NCBI RefSeq assembly: GCF_039537705.1
Contig: NZ_BAABBA010000007.1
Span: 124,001-188,000 of the forward strand
DNA from: Georgenia daeguensis
GTDB taxonomy: Bacteria > Actinomycetota > Actinomycetes > Actinomycetales > Actinomycetaceae
DNA length: 64,000 nucleotides
Direction: 5' to 3'
Under the pieces are notes generated by a model that worked only from the letters and a program-made list of their open reading frames with translations, did not search any database and was not told the origin of the DNA. Both the position numbers and the translations under genes were made by a program. Position 1 is the first letter of the stretch. Every line of letters starts with the position of its first letter. This document shows positions 55,191 to 63,101 of this stretch, in pieces.

Positions 55191-56759
55191 ATGCTCCAGC
55201 GAGCCGCACATCGCTCGGCCAGGGTGACGAGCCCGGCCGTGGCGGCGCGCGTGCTGGTGAGCCCCCTCGCACCGGTCGCCGTGCCAGGCGTCGCTGTGCC
55301 CGGCCTCGCCCCCCGGCGTCGGGCCGCGGCCGGCACGGCGACCATCTCGTGGGACCGTCGCTACCGCCGGGGGCTGATGCTCACCGACGCGGCGGCCGTG
55401 GCCGCTGCGCTCGTGATCGCGCAGCTCACCCGTTTCGGCGGGGGAGCGGCGCAGCTGAGCGTCGCCGGGCACGGTGTGGACTACCCGCTGGTCGGGCTGA
55501 CCATCGCCGTCGTCTGGCTGGCCGCCCTCGGGGCGAGCGACACCCGCAAGCGCCACGTGGCCGGCGCGGGCTCGGAGGAGTACCGCCGCGTGCTCGCCGC
55601 GACCCTCTCGGCGTTCGGGCTGCTCGCGATCCTCTCCTACCTCGGCGCGGTGCAGCTCTCGCGCTTCTACTTCGTCGTCGCCCTCCCCGTGGGGCTGGTC
55701 CTGGTGCTCGGCGCGCGGCTCGCGTGGCGCCTGCGGCTGGGCAGGGTGCGTGCGCAGGGGCACGCCATGACGGGCGCGGTCGTCGTCGGTGGACCGGGGG
55801 AGGTGGCTGCCGCGGTCGCGGAGATGCGCCGCCACCCCGAGGCCGGCTACGTACCCGTCGCCGTCGCCCTGACCACAGAGGGGGCGACGGCGGAGCCGGC
55901 GGAGGCACGGACCACCGGTCTGCGGCGGTTCCCGGTCGGCGACCTCCGCGCAGCCGCCCGGGACCCACGCGTCGGCGCCGTGCTGGTGGCCGGCGGGATG
56001 CCGCGTGAGAGCGTGCGGGCCCTCGCCTGGGACCTCGAGACCAGCCGCACGGAGCTGCTGCTGGTCTCGCAGCTCACCGACGTGGCAGGTCCGCGCCTCC
56101 ACCAGAGCCCGGTCGACGGGCTGGCCGTGGTGCACGTGGACCTCCCCCGATTCTCGGGGGGCGCGCACGCGCTGAAGAGGGCCATGGACATCGTCCTGTC
56201 CGCCGCGGCGCTCGTGCTCCTCGCCCCCCTCTACGCCGCCGTCGCCCTCGCCGTCCGGCTCGACGACGGCGGGCCGGTCCTGTTCCGCCAGGAACGGGTG
56301 GGGCAGCACGGCGTCCCGTTCGTCATGCACAAGTTCCGCTCCATGACGCTCGACGCCGAGGCGCGGCTGGCGGAGGTGCGCGAGCTGGCCGCCGCGGACC
56401 GGGTGCTGTTCAAGCTCGCGGACGACCCGCGCGTCACCCGCGTGGGCCGGCTCCTGCGGCGGTACTCCCTCGACGAGCTCCCGCAGTTCTGGGACGTGCT
56501 GCGCGGCCGGATGAGCGTGGTCGGCCCGAGGCCGCCGCTGCCCGCCGAGGTGCGCGCCTACCAGCGCCACGTGCACCGGCGTCTGCTCATCAAGCCGGGG
56601 GTCACCGGGCTGTGGCAGGTCTCGGGGCGGTCCGACCTGGGGTGGGACGACGGCGTCCGGCTGGACCTGCGCTACGTGGAGAACTGGTCCGTCAGCGGCG
56701 ATCTCGTCCTCGTCCTGCGCACCGTCCGTGCCGTCCTGGGAGGTCGCGGTGCGTACTAG
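55191..56759 (+). CDS. polyprenyl phosphate sugar-1-phosphate transferase (WbaP/CpsE-like)
   Basis: A 522-residue initiating enzyme. The N-half has four hydrophobic segments (LMLTDAAAVAAALVIAQL to VALPVGLVLVLGARLAW) and a CoA-binding-like domain (GAVVVGGPGEVAAAVAEMRR). A fifth segment at about 330-350 leads into the catalytic domain: FRQERVGQHGVPFVMHKFRSM, YSLDELPQFWDVLRGRMSVV and GPRPPLPAEV. It puts the first sugar-phosphate on undecaprenyl phosphate. Start ATG with AAGGACACGGGG. It overlaps the start of the next small gene. Confidence 0.93.
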   Translation: MLQRAAHRSARVTSPAVAARVLVSPLAPVAVPGVAVPGLAPRRRAAAGTATISWDRRYRRGLMLTDAAAVAAALVIAQLTRFGGGAAQLSVAGHGVDYPLVGLTIAVVWLAALGASDTRKRHVAGAGSEEYRRVLAATLSAFGLLAILSYLGAVQLSRFYFVVALPVGLVLVLGARLAWRLRLGRVRAQGHAMTGAVVVGGPGEVAAAVAEMRRHPEAGYVPVAVALTTEGATAEPAEARTTGLRRFPVGDLRAAARDPRVGAVLVAGGMPRESVRALAWDLETSRTELLLVSQLTDVAGPRLHQSPVDGLAVVHVDLPRFSGGAHALKRAMDIVLSAAALVLLAPLYAAVALAVRLDDGGPVLFRQERVGQHGVPFVMHKFRSMTLDAEARLAEVRELAAADRVLFKLADDPRVTRVGRLLRRYSLDELPQFWDVLRGRMSVVGPRPPLPAEVRAYQRHVHRRLLIKPGVTGLWQVSGRSDLGWDDGVRLDLRYVENWSVSGDLVLVLRTVRAVLGGRGAY

Positions 56760-56958
56760 CCGGCGGGCGGGCCCGCTCCTGCGCGTCACGGCCGTCGCCG
56801 CCCTGCTGCTGGTCAACGCGGTGCTCGCCGCGACGCTGCTGCGCCCCGAGCTCGTGCCGTGGGACGTCGCGACCGGCCCGGCGCCGGCCGCTGCGGCGGG
56901 GGCAGACGCCTCCGCCGCGAACCGGGGTGCCGACGCGCCCCCGCCGGAAGGACCCTGA
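56749..56958 (+). CDS. small membrane or exported protein between the sugar transferase and LCP genes
   Basis: A 69-residue protein starting at GTG 56749 inside the end of the transferase gene; GGAGGT ends four bases ahead of it, a consensus ribosome site. Residues about 10-31 are hydrophobic (LLRVTAVAALLLVNAVLAATLL), followed by LRPELVPWD and a Gly/Ala/Pro-rich tail. It looks like a single-pass membrane peptide or uncleaved export signal. Unrecognised; the tight genetic link suggests a helper for the transferase or the LCP enzyme. Confidence 0.65.
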   Translation: MRTSRRAGPLLRVTAVAALLLVNAVLAATLLRPELVPWDVATGPAPAAAAGADASAANRGADAPPPEGP

Positions 56959-56959
56959 C

Positions 56960-58132
56960 ATGGCGACCGACACCAGGCCCCCGAGCAGCCCCGGGCTGCC
57001 CCGCTCCCACGCCGCGGTGGCACCCCCCGCGAGCAACGACGACCCGACCACCCTGCTCGACCGGCCGGAGCCCCCCGGCCGGCGCGCGGGGCGCGGGGCG
57101 GCGCGGACCGCGGTCGTCGTCGCGCTCGCGATCCTGGTCGCCGTCGCCGGGGCGGGCGTCGCGGGCGTCTCCTACCTGCAGGGGCGGCTGGAGGCCGGCA
57201 TCGAGCGGATCGGGGACCCGTTCACGGAGATCGCGGACCGGCCCGTGAGCACCCCCCGGACGGTGGTCGAGGCGGACGGTGCGGCCGTCACGCTGCCGCC
57301 GCCGGTGAACATCCTCATCCTCGGGTCTGACAGCCGGATCTCCGCGGGCGACCCGAGCAGCTGGACGGCCGGGGCCCAGCGCACCGACGCGATCATGCTC
57401 GCGCAGGTCTCGGGCGACCGGAAGAGCCTGACGATCATGTCGATCCCGCGCGACTCGTGGGTCCCGATCCCCGGGCACGGCACGGCCAAGATCAACGCGG
57501 CGTTCTCCTGGGGCGGTCCCACGCTGATGATCCAGACCGTCGAGCAGCTGACGGGGGTGCGGATCGACCACTTCGCCGTCGCCGACTTCGAGTCCTTCTC
57601 CGAGCTCACCGACGAGCTGGGCGGCGTGGAGATCAGGCTCGAGCAGCCGCTGGCGGTGGACGGAGTCACTCTCGACGAGGGCACCCACCTGCTCGACGGC
57701 GCGCAGGCGCTCACCTACGCCCGTGAGCGCTACAACGTGCCCGGCGGCGACTTCGGGCGGGTGCAGCGTCAGCAGAACTGGATGCGCGGCATCATGCGGG
57801 CGATCTTCGACCGCGACGTGCTCACGGACCCGGCGCGGCTGATGTCTACCCTGGAGGCGGTCACCCGCTCGCTCTCCCTGGACGACGGTCTGACGATCGC
57901 GAGGATGCGTGACCTGGCCATCAGTGCGCGCGAGCTGCGCCCCGACTCCGTCCGGTTCATCACCGCGCCGTACATCGGCACCGGCTGGAGCCCGGACGGG
58001 AAGCAGTCCATCGTCCTGCTCGACGAGCCGGCGCTGAGGACCGTCACCACCGCGTTCGCCGAGGACCGCATCGGCGAGTACCTCGCCGAGCACCCGGCCG
58101 CGGCACCCGCCCTCGGCGGTTACGTGCCCTAG
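56960..58132 (+). CDS. LytR-CpsA-Psr (LCP) family cell-wall polymer ligase
   Basis: A 390-residue protein. A disordered cytoplasmic start of about 48 residues and one membrane segment (50-72) lead into the outside LCP domain: PVNILILGSDSR, QRTDAIMLAQVSGDRKSLTIMSIPRDSWVPI (in two blocks), KINAAFSWGGPTLMIQTVEQLTG, and LTYARERYNVPGGDFGRVQRQQ with the phosphate-binding Arg residues. It transfers polymers from undecaprenyl carriers to peptidoglycan, so the polysaccharide is likely wall-linked. GAAGGA stands before ATG, one base after the small gene's stop. Confidence 0.92.
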   Translation: MATDTRPPSSPGLPRSHAAVAPPASNDDPTTLLDRPEPPGRRAGRGAARTAVVVALAILVAVAGAGVAGVSYLQGRLEAGIERIGDPFTEIADRPVSTPRTVVEADGAAVTLPPPVNILILGSDSRISAGDPSSWTAGAQRTDAIMLAQVSGDRKSLTIMSIPRDSWVPIPGHGTAKINAAFSWGGPTLMIQTVEQLTGVRIDHFAVADFESFSELTDELGGVEIRLEQPLAVDGVTLDEGTHLLDGAQALTYARERYNVPGGDFGRVQRQQNWMRGIMRAIFDRDVLTDPARLMSTLEAVTRSLSLDDGLTIARMRDLAISARELRPDSVRFITAPYIGTGWSPDGKQSIVLLDEPALRTVTTAFAEDRIGEYLAEHPAAAPALGGYVP

Positions 58133-58160
58133 GTGTACTGCCCCGCCAGGCTGGGTACGC

Positions 58161-58562
58161 CTAGTACGCGTCCGTGCCCTCGGCGAAGAGGGTCACGTGC
58201 AGCCCCGCCGCCACCTCGAGGCGCGAGTTCAGGGAGTGCCACGGCGTGACGGTGGGCGGGGCGACCAGCTCCGCGCCCGCCCCGACCAGCCGGTCCGTCA
58301 TGCCGGGGGTGTCGTCGACCTGGAAGGCGAGGCGGATCTTCGGGGCGACGTGCCGGCCGACCTCGACGTCGTCGATGAGGTCCTTCTGCGCCGGGTTCGC
58401 GATCTCGAGGGTGGCCCGGCCCGCGCCCAGGATCGTGACCTCCGCCCCGCCGTCGCTGGAGTAGGTCTCCTCCACCGGCAGCCCGACCACGTCGCGGAAG
58501 AACGCGACGGCCTTCTCGTAGTCCTCGGCCTCGACGACGACGCGCAGCTGATGGACGCCCAT
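58161..58562 (-). CDS. VOC-family protein
   Basis: A 133-residue VOC protein of the glyoxalase-like group: HQLRVVVEAEDYEKAVAFFRDVVGLPVEE in two blocks, AEVTILGAGRATLEIANPAQ, and LHVTLFAEGTDAY at the end. Metal ligands His (MGVHQLR) and Glu (LTLFAE-like) are plausible. The substrate is not known. It is convergent with the LCP gene across 28 bases and diverges from the next VOC gene; the start has only a weak ribosome site. Confidence 0.85.
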   Translation of the reverse strand: MGVHQLRVVVEAEDYEKAVAFFRDVVGLPVEETYSSDGGAEVTILGAGRATLEIANPAQKDLIDDVEVGRHVAPKIRLAFQVDDTPGMTDRLVGAGAELVAPPTVTPWHSLNSRLEVAAGLHVTLFAEGTDAY

Positions 58563-58674
58563 CTCGCGAGCGTACCCACCCGCGTCCGGGGTGACCATGG
58601 GCGCGTGCGGCGCCGCGCCCTGGCGGGTGTGGGTGGGGCGTGGTTGTCTCGTCGCCACGACCTGAGGAGGCGTC

Positions 58675-59109
58675 ATGGCGGCAACCGTGCAGATCACCTT
58701 CGACGCGGGCGACCCGGCGGCCCTGGCCCGGTTCTGGGCCGAGGTGCTGGGGTACGAGCTGGAACCGCCGCCGCCGGGCTTCGCCTCCTGGGACGAGGCG
58801 CTGACGGCATGGGGAGTGCCCGAGGAGCGCCGCGACGAACGGTCCGCGCTCCGGGACCCCGACGGTGCGGGCCCGCGGCTGTTCTTCCAGCGCGTGCCCG
58901 AGGGGAAGACGGCCAAGAACCGGGTGCACCTGGACGTGCGCACCGCGAGCGGGATGCGGGGCGAGGAGCGGATGGCGGTCCTGGAGGAGCGCTGCGCGCA
59001 GCTCGTCGCGCTCGGCGCCCGCAGGGTGCGTCGCTTCGAGCCCGACAACCTGGATGGCGGGCACATCGTCATGCAGGACCCGGAGGGCAACGAGTTCTGT
59101 CTCGACTGA
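58675..59109 (+). CDS. VOC-family protein (glyoxalase-like domain)
   Basis: A 144-residue protein of the glyoxalase_6-type group common in actinobacteria: VQITFDAGDPAALARFWAEVLGYELEPPP in two blocks, LFFQRVPEGKTAKNRVHLDVRT and GHIVMQDPEGNEFCLD. The lysine and the RVHLD turn are family constants, and the protein generally lacks a known metal chemistry. GGAGG stands five bases before ATG. No substrate is indicated. It opens a plus-strand group with the next two genes. Confidence 0.87.
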   Translation: MAATVQITFDAGDPAALARFWAEVLGYELEPPPPGFASWDEALTAWGVPEERRDERSALRDPDGAGPRLFFQRVPEGKTAKNRVHLDVRTASGMRGEERMAVLEERCAQLVALGARRVRRFEPDNLDGGHIVMQDPEGNEFCLD

Positions 59110-59228
59110 GGGGGCGGCGGCCGCTCGCCGTGACGGCCGGTCCTCGGCGTGCGAGCGGCGAGCTGTCCACCTACCGTCGAAGAACCCAGTGACCGCCACC
59201 GCACGTTCTGTGAGACGGAGGAGGAGCC

Positions 59229-59507
59229 GTGGCATCGAAGAGCAGCACCACGACGGATCACGACGAGATCCGGCAGTGGGTGGAGAAGCACGACGGCAAG
59301 CCCGCGAGCGTCCGGGGGACGGAGGGCTCGGGCGACGCCGGGGTCCTGCGCATCGACTTCCCCGGCGGAGCCGGCGAGGACCAGCTCGAGCACATCAGCT
59401 GGGACGACTGGTTCGCCAAGTTCGATGAGGAGAAGCTGGCGTTCCTCTACCAGGAGCAGAAGGCCGACGGCAGCGACTCGACCTTCTTCAAGCTGGTCTC
59501 CCGGTGA
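59229..59507 (+). CDS. small conserved acidic protein (92 aa)
   Basis: A 92-residue protein without known domain: DHDEIRQWVEKHDGKPASV, RIDFPGGAGEDQLEHISWDDWFAKFDEEKL. It is acidic with a compact alpha/beta look. I recall homologues annotated misleadingly as glucan branching enzymes because of size-limited matches; there is no amylase domain here. GGAGGAG stands three bases before the GTG. Its stop overlaps the SDR start (GTGA), so the two are translationally coupled. Confidence 0.8.
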   Translation: MASKSSTTTDHDEIRQWVEKHDGKPASVRGTEGSGDAGVLRIDFPGGAGEDQLEHISWDDWFAKFDEEKLAFLYQEQKADGSDSTFFKLVSR

Positions 59508-60337
59508 GCGCGGAACCGAGCCCCACCGAGCAGCCCGCGGCGTTCGAGCCGCGCCGGGTCGTGGTCACCGGAGCCGACTCGGGGATCGGCAGGGCGACGG
59601 CCGTCGCGCTCGCCGCCCCCGGGCGGCAGGTAGGCATCACGTGGCACGAGGACAGCGACGGCGCCGAGGCGACGGCGCGGGAGGTCCGGGCCGCCGGCGC
59701 CACCGCGCACGTGCGCCGGCTGGACCTCACGGAGCCGCAGAACGGCGCCGCGGTCGTCGACGAGCTCGCCGCGACGATGGGCGGCGTCGACACCCTGGTG
59801 ATGAGCTCGGGGACGGGGACCTCCACGCTCCTTCTCGAGATGGACTACGCCAGCTGGCGCGACGTCGTCGCCGTCGACCTGGACGGCGCCTTCTGCTGTC
59901 TGCAGGCCGCGGCACGCCACATGGTCGCTGCGGGTGACGGTGGCCGGATCGTCGCCATCACCTCCGTCCACGAGCACGCCCCGCGTGTGGGGGCGGGCCC
60001 CTACTGCGCCGCCAAGGGTGGCCTCGGCCTGCTGGTGAAGGTGGCCGCTCTCGAGCTCGCCGAGCACGGCATCACCGTCAACGCGGTCGCGCCCGGCGAG
60101 ATCGCGACCCCCATGACCGGCCAGGAGGACGAGTCGGTCCTGGTCGACAAGTACCGGCCCGGGATCCCCGTCTCCCGCCCGGGCGACGCCCGTGAGATCG
60201 CCGCCACCGTGGCGTTCCTCTGCGGGCCGGACGCCGCGTACGTCAACGGGGCCTCGTGGGCGGTCGACGGCGGCATGCTCACCATGGGGCCGATGGCCGG
60301 GTCGCACCTGACCAGCGACGACTGGCGCCGCCCCTGA
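59504..60337 (+). CDS. SDR-family oxidoreductase
   Basis: A 277-residue classical short-chain dehydrogenase: cofactor turn TGADSGIGRAT, active-site Tyr and Lys in YCAAKGG, Ser/Thr before it in ITSVHEH, and NAVAPGEIATPMTG after it. The short N-terminal tail (MSAEPSPTEQPAAFEPRR) is disordered. NADPH versus NADH choice and substrate are unclear. GTG overlaps the stop of the acidic protein. Its C-terminus is followed by a Pro/Asp-repeat that is not part of it. Confidence 0.9.
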   Translation: MSAEPSPTEQPAAFEPRRVVVTGADSGIGRATAVALAAPGRQVGITWHEDSDGAEATAREVRAAGATAHVRRLDLTEPQNGAAVVDELAATMGGVDTLVMSSGTGTSTLLLEMDYASWRDVVAVDLDGAFCCLQAAARHMVAAGDGGRIVAITSVHEHAPRVGAGPYCAAKGGLGLLVKVAALELAEHGITVNAVAPGEIATPMTGQEDESVLVDKYRPGIPVSRPGDAREIAATVAFLCGPDAAYVNGASWAVDGGMLTMGPMAGSHLTSDDWRRP

Positions 60338-60472
60338 GCGTGTTTCGGTCTCTCACGGACCCGGCGCAGGCGGACGAGCCGTCGGCCGACCGGCCGCTGA
60401 CGGACCAGCCGCCGGCGGACGAGCCGCCGACGGACCAGCCGCTGGCGGCCGCCCGTCCGACGACGGCGTGAG
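60338..60472. repeat. imperfect GACGAGCCG/GACCAGCCG repeats between the SDR and PPOX genes
   Basis: Between 60371 and 60450 the sequence repeats GCGGACGAGCCG and GACGGACCAGCCG in alternating order. Read in one frame it would give Pro/Asp/Glu repeats (ADEPPTDQPL type), but no start or gene is attached to it. It may act as the convergent terminator region of the two genes. Confidence 0.6.
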
Positions 60473-60892
60473 TCAGCCCAGGTCCGCGCCGAGCCACCGC
60501 TCCGGACGCAGCGAGATCACCACCTGCTCGCCGAGCTCCGCCCGGGCGAAGTCGATGTAACGTGCCGCCGCCCGCTCCGGCAGGTACCGGTGGGCGATCT
60601 CGTGCAGGTGCTCCTCGGTGCCGGGCTCGATGCCGCTCACCGGCCCCTCGACGGACACGTACCTGACGGAGGGCCGGACGCGGTCCACCATCATGGTGAA
60701 CCGGCCGGCGGACTCGATGAGCCGCGTCTTGCGCGAGCGGGCCCCCGTGAGCACCCACAGCAGCGCGCCGGGGGAGTACTGGTACCAGATCGGCACGGTG
60801 AGCGGCGCCCGCCCGTCCCCGCCCTCCACCGACAGCGCCGCCACGTGCGGCTCGGCCAGGAACTGCTCGCTCTCCACCCTCGTCAGTGCCAT
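60473..60892 (-). CDS. PPOX-class flavin/F420 oxidoreductase-like protein
   Basis: A 139-residue split-barrel protein of the pyridoxamine phosphate oxidase clan: VAALSVEGGDGRAPLTVPIWYQYSPGALLWVLTG in two blocks, RKTRLIESAGRFTMMVDRVRPSVRYVSVEG. This is the pattern of the PPOX class whose actinobacterial members often use F420 or biliverdin or heme. Which cofactor binds cannot be decided here. It faces the FAD oxidase gene upstream; the ATG at 60892 has no strong ribosome site. Confidence 0.82.
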   Translation of the reverse strand: MALTRVESEQFLAEPHVAALSVEGGDGRAPLTVPIWYQYSPGALLWVLTGARSRKTRLIESAGRFTMMVDRVRPSVRYVSVEGPVSGIEPGTEEHLHEIAHRYLPERAAARYIDFARAELGEQVVISLRPERWLGADLG

Positions 60893-61085
60893 GGCGGGAC
60901 GTTATCCAGTCCCACCGACACGGGCGAGATCCACCCGCAGATCGCCCGCGAGCGACGCACCGATCGCCGTACCGCAACGCCAGGGCGCCCCTACACTCGC
61001 GCCCACAGTTCGTCGGGGGACGGCCGGGTCAGCGACGCCCCGACCGGCCACCACATGCCCTGTCAGGTGCGTCGCGGAGGACACC
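60893..61085. promoter_or_regulatory. divergent promoter region, PPOX and FAD-oxidase genes
   Basis: A 193-base gap. TACACT at about 60,990 is the only -10-like box; no matching -35 is seen. GGAGGACACC at 61076 is the ribosome site of the oxidase gene. No repeat stands out. Confidence 0.35.
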
Positions 61086-62567
61086 ATGACCCCTTCACCA
61101 AGGCCGGACCTCGACCTCGCCGCACTCCAGGAGCGCGTCACCGGACGCGTGCACCGACCGGGCGAGGCCGGCTACACCGGGCTCGCCACGCCCTGGAACC
61201 TCGCCGTCGCCACGTCCCCGGCCGCCGTGGTCGAGGTCGTCAGCGCCGACGACGTCTCCGAGGCCCTGCTGTTCGCCGCCGCCAACGGGCTGCCGGTGGC
61301 CGTCCAGTCCACCGGGCACGGCATCGCCTCGGACCTCGACGGTGCGCTGCTGATCCACACGGGCCGGCTCGACGAGTGCACCGTCCACCCCGAGGGCTGG
61401 GCGCGCGTCGGTGCCGGCGTGCGGTGGGCGCGCCTGCTCGCCGAGGCGGCGCCGCACGGGCTGGCCGGGCCGGTCGGGTCGGCGCCCGACGTCGGCGTCG
61501 TCGGCTACACCACGGGCGGCGGGATCGGGCCCCTCGCCCGGACGTGGGGCGCCGCGTCCGACCGCGTCCGCGCGTTCGACGTCGTCACCGGCGACGGCAT
61601 GGTCCGGCGCGCCACGGCGGTGGACGAGCCGGACCTGTTCTGGGGGCTGCGCGGCGGCAAGGGCGCGCTCGGCGTCGTCACCGCCGTCGAGCTCGACCTC
61701 GTCCCCCAGGCCGAGGTCTACGGCGGCGCCCTCTACGTCGACGGCGCTCACGCGGCCGCGATGCTGCACACCTGGCGCGAGTGGTGCCGGGGCCTGCCGC
61801 CCGAGGCGACGACGTCGGTCGCGCTGCTCAACCTGCCCGAGGGCGTCCCCGGTGTTCCGCCGCCCCTCGCGGGCCGGTTCACCGTGGCCGTGCGGTTCGT
61901 CTGGACGGGCGACCACGGGCGCGGCGCCGAGCTCTTCACGCCGCTGCGCGCCGTCGCCGAGCCGATCATCGACATGGTTGGCCCGATGCCCTTCGCGCAG
62001 ATCGGGATGGTCCACGCCGACCCGGTCGACCCGCTGCCCGCCAGCGAGTACAACCACCTGCTCCGCGACCTGCCGGCCGAGCTCGTCGATGCGCTCCTGG
62101 AGGTGGCCGGGCCCGGGACGTCGTCGCCGCAGCTCATGGTGGAGATCCGTCAGCTCGGCGGGGCGCTGGCCAAGGAGCCGGCCGTCCCGAGCGCCGTGTG
62201 CCACCGCGACGCGGCGTACTGCCTCGAGCTCGTGGGTGTTCTCGTCCCGCCGCTGGCCGAGGCGCTCGCAGCGCACGCCCGGGTGGTGGCCGAGGTGGTC
62301 GCACCCTGGGACACGGGCGGCGTGCTGCCCAACTTCGGCGCCCACGCCGGCGCCGGGGGCGTCGCCCGGTGCTACGACGACGTCACCCTGGCCCGCCTGA
62401 CCGAGCTGGCCGAGCGGTACGACCCGGCCCGCCTGCTGCGCATCGGCCAGGTCCCGCCGCGCACACCCGCGGGCGTGCCGGCGGTGACGTCGCCGGACGT
62501 CGCGGTCGCCGCCGTCGCCGAGGCACCGGCCACCACCGCGGACGAGGAGCCGACGGCGCAGGGGTGA
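61086..62567 (+). CDS. FAD-binding (BBE-like) oxidoreductase
   Basis: A 493-residue flavoprotein of the berberine bridge enzyme/glucooligosaccharide oxidase family. The FAD_binding_4 half has VAVQSTGHGIASDLDGALLI, where the His is the expected covalent 8-alpha site, and PDVGVVGYTTGGGIGPL, which lacks the second Cys attachment of some members. The C-terminal half and the closing YDPARLL match the BBE ending, but only single covalent attachment is likely. A 35-residue Ala/Thr-rich tail follows. Substrate unknown. GGAGGACACC precedes ATG. Confidence 0.88.
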   Translation: MTPSPRPDLDLAALQERVTGRVHRPGEAGYTGLATPWNLAVATSPAAVVEVVSADDVSEALLFAAANGLPVAVQSTGHGIASDLDGALLIHTGRLDECTVHPEGWARVGAGVRWARLLAEAAPHGLAGPVGSAPDVGVVGYTTGGGIGPLARTWGAASDRVRAFDVVTGDGMVRRATAVDEPDLFWGLRGGKGALGVVTAVELDLVPQAEVYGGALYVDGAHAAAMLHTWREWCRGLPPEATTSVALLNLPEGVPGVPPPLAGRFTVAVRFVWTGDHGRGAELFTPLRAVAEPIIDMVGPMPFAQIGMVHADPVDPLPASEYNHLLRDLPAELVDALLEVAGPGTSSPQLMVEIRQLGGALAKEPAVPSAVCHRDAAYCLELVGVLVPPLAEALAAHARVVAEVVAPWDTGGVLPNFGAHAGAGGVARCYDDVTLARLTELAERYDPARLLRIGQVPPRTPAGVPAVTSPDVAVAAVAEAPATTADEEPTAQG

Positions 62568-62652
62568 CCTGCGTCGTCGTCCGGGCAGCCGGGCGAGCAG
62601 GCGCCTTGTGCGGCCCACCGGAGAGGAGGAGGCTGGTCCGGGAGGTGCCGCC

Positions 62653-63087
62653 ATGGCCGACCACGTCTCGACGACGAGCATCGACATCGACGCGCTCCCG
62701 CGCACCGTGTGGACCGTCCTGACCAGCCCGGAGCTCTCGCGGCACGTGATGTTCGGCGCGAGCGTCGCGAGCGACTACGTGCCCGGCAGCCGGATCACGT
62801 TCACCGGCGAGTGGGAGGGCAAGCCGTTCCAGGACCACGGCGAGATCGTGGAAATCGAGGAGCCGCGGCTGCTGCGCTACACCCACTTCAGCCCGCTGAC
62901 CGGCGAGCCGGACGTGCCCGAGAACTACCACACGCTGACCTGGACGCTCGAGGAGACCGCCCACGGGACACGGGTCACCCTGACGCAGGACAACAATCCC
63001 ACCGAGGAGGCCGCCCAGCACTCCACGGAGAACTGGCAACGGGCCCTGGCGGGGCTGAAGCAGGCGGCGGAGGTCTTCAGCGGCTGA
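62653..63087 (+). CDS. SRPBCC (AHSA1-type) domain protein
   Basis: A 144-residue START-like protein: VSTTSIDIDALPRTVWTVLTSPELSRHVMFG in two blocks, YVPGSRITFTGEWEGKPFQDHGEIVEIEEPRLLRYTHFS, and a closing helix TENWQRALAGLKQAAEVF. The LTLTQDNN turn and end helix are typical of the AHSA1 group. GGGAGG lies eight bases ahead of ATG. It follows the FAD oxidase by 85 bases and precedes the amylase by 14, so the three may be co-transcribed. Confidence 0.88.
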   Translation: MADHVSTTSIDIDALPRTVWTVLTSPELSRHVMFGASVASDYVPGSRITFTGEWEGKPFQDHGEIVEIEEPRLLRYTHFSPLTGEPDVPENYHTLTWTLEETAHGTRVTLTQDNNPTEEAAQHSTENWQRALAGLKQAAEVFSG

Positions 63088-63101
63088 CAGGATGGTCGAC
63101 C

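Noticed and set aside
60256..60471. A Pro/Asp/Gln-repeat protein after the SDR
   Set aside because: No ribosome site or partner; it starts inside the SDR gene in a different frame and is simply the translated repeat.
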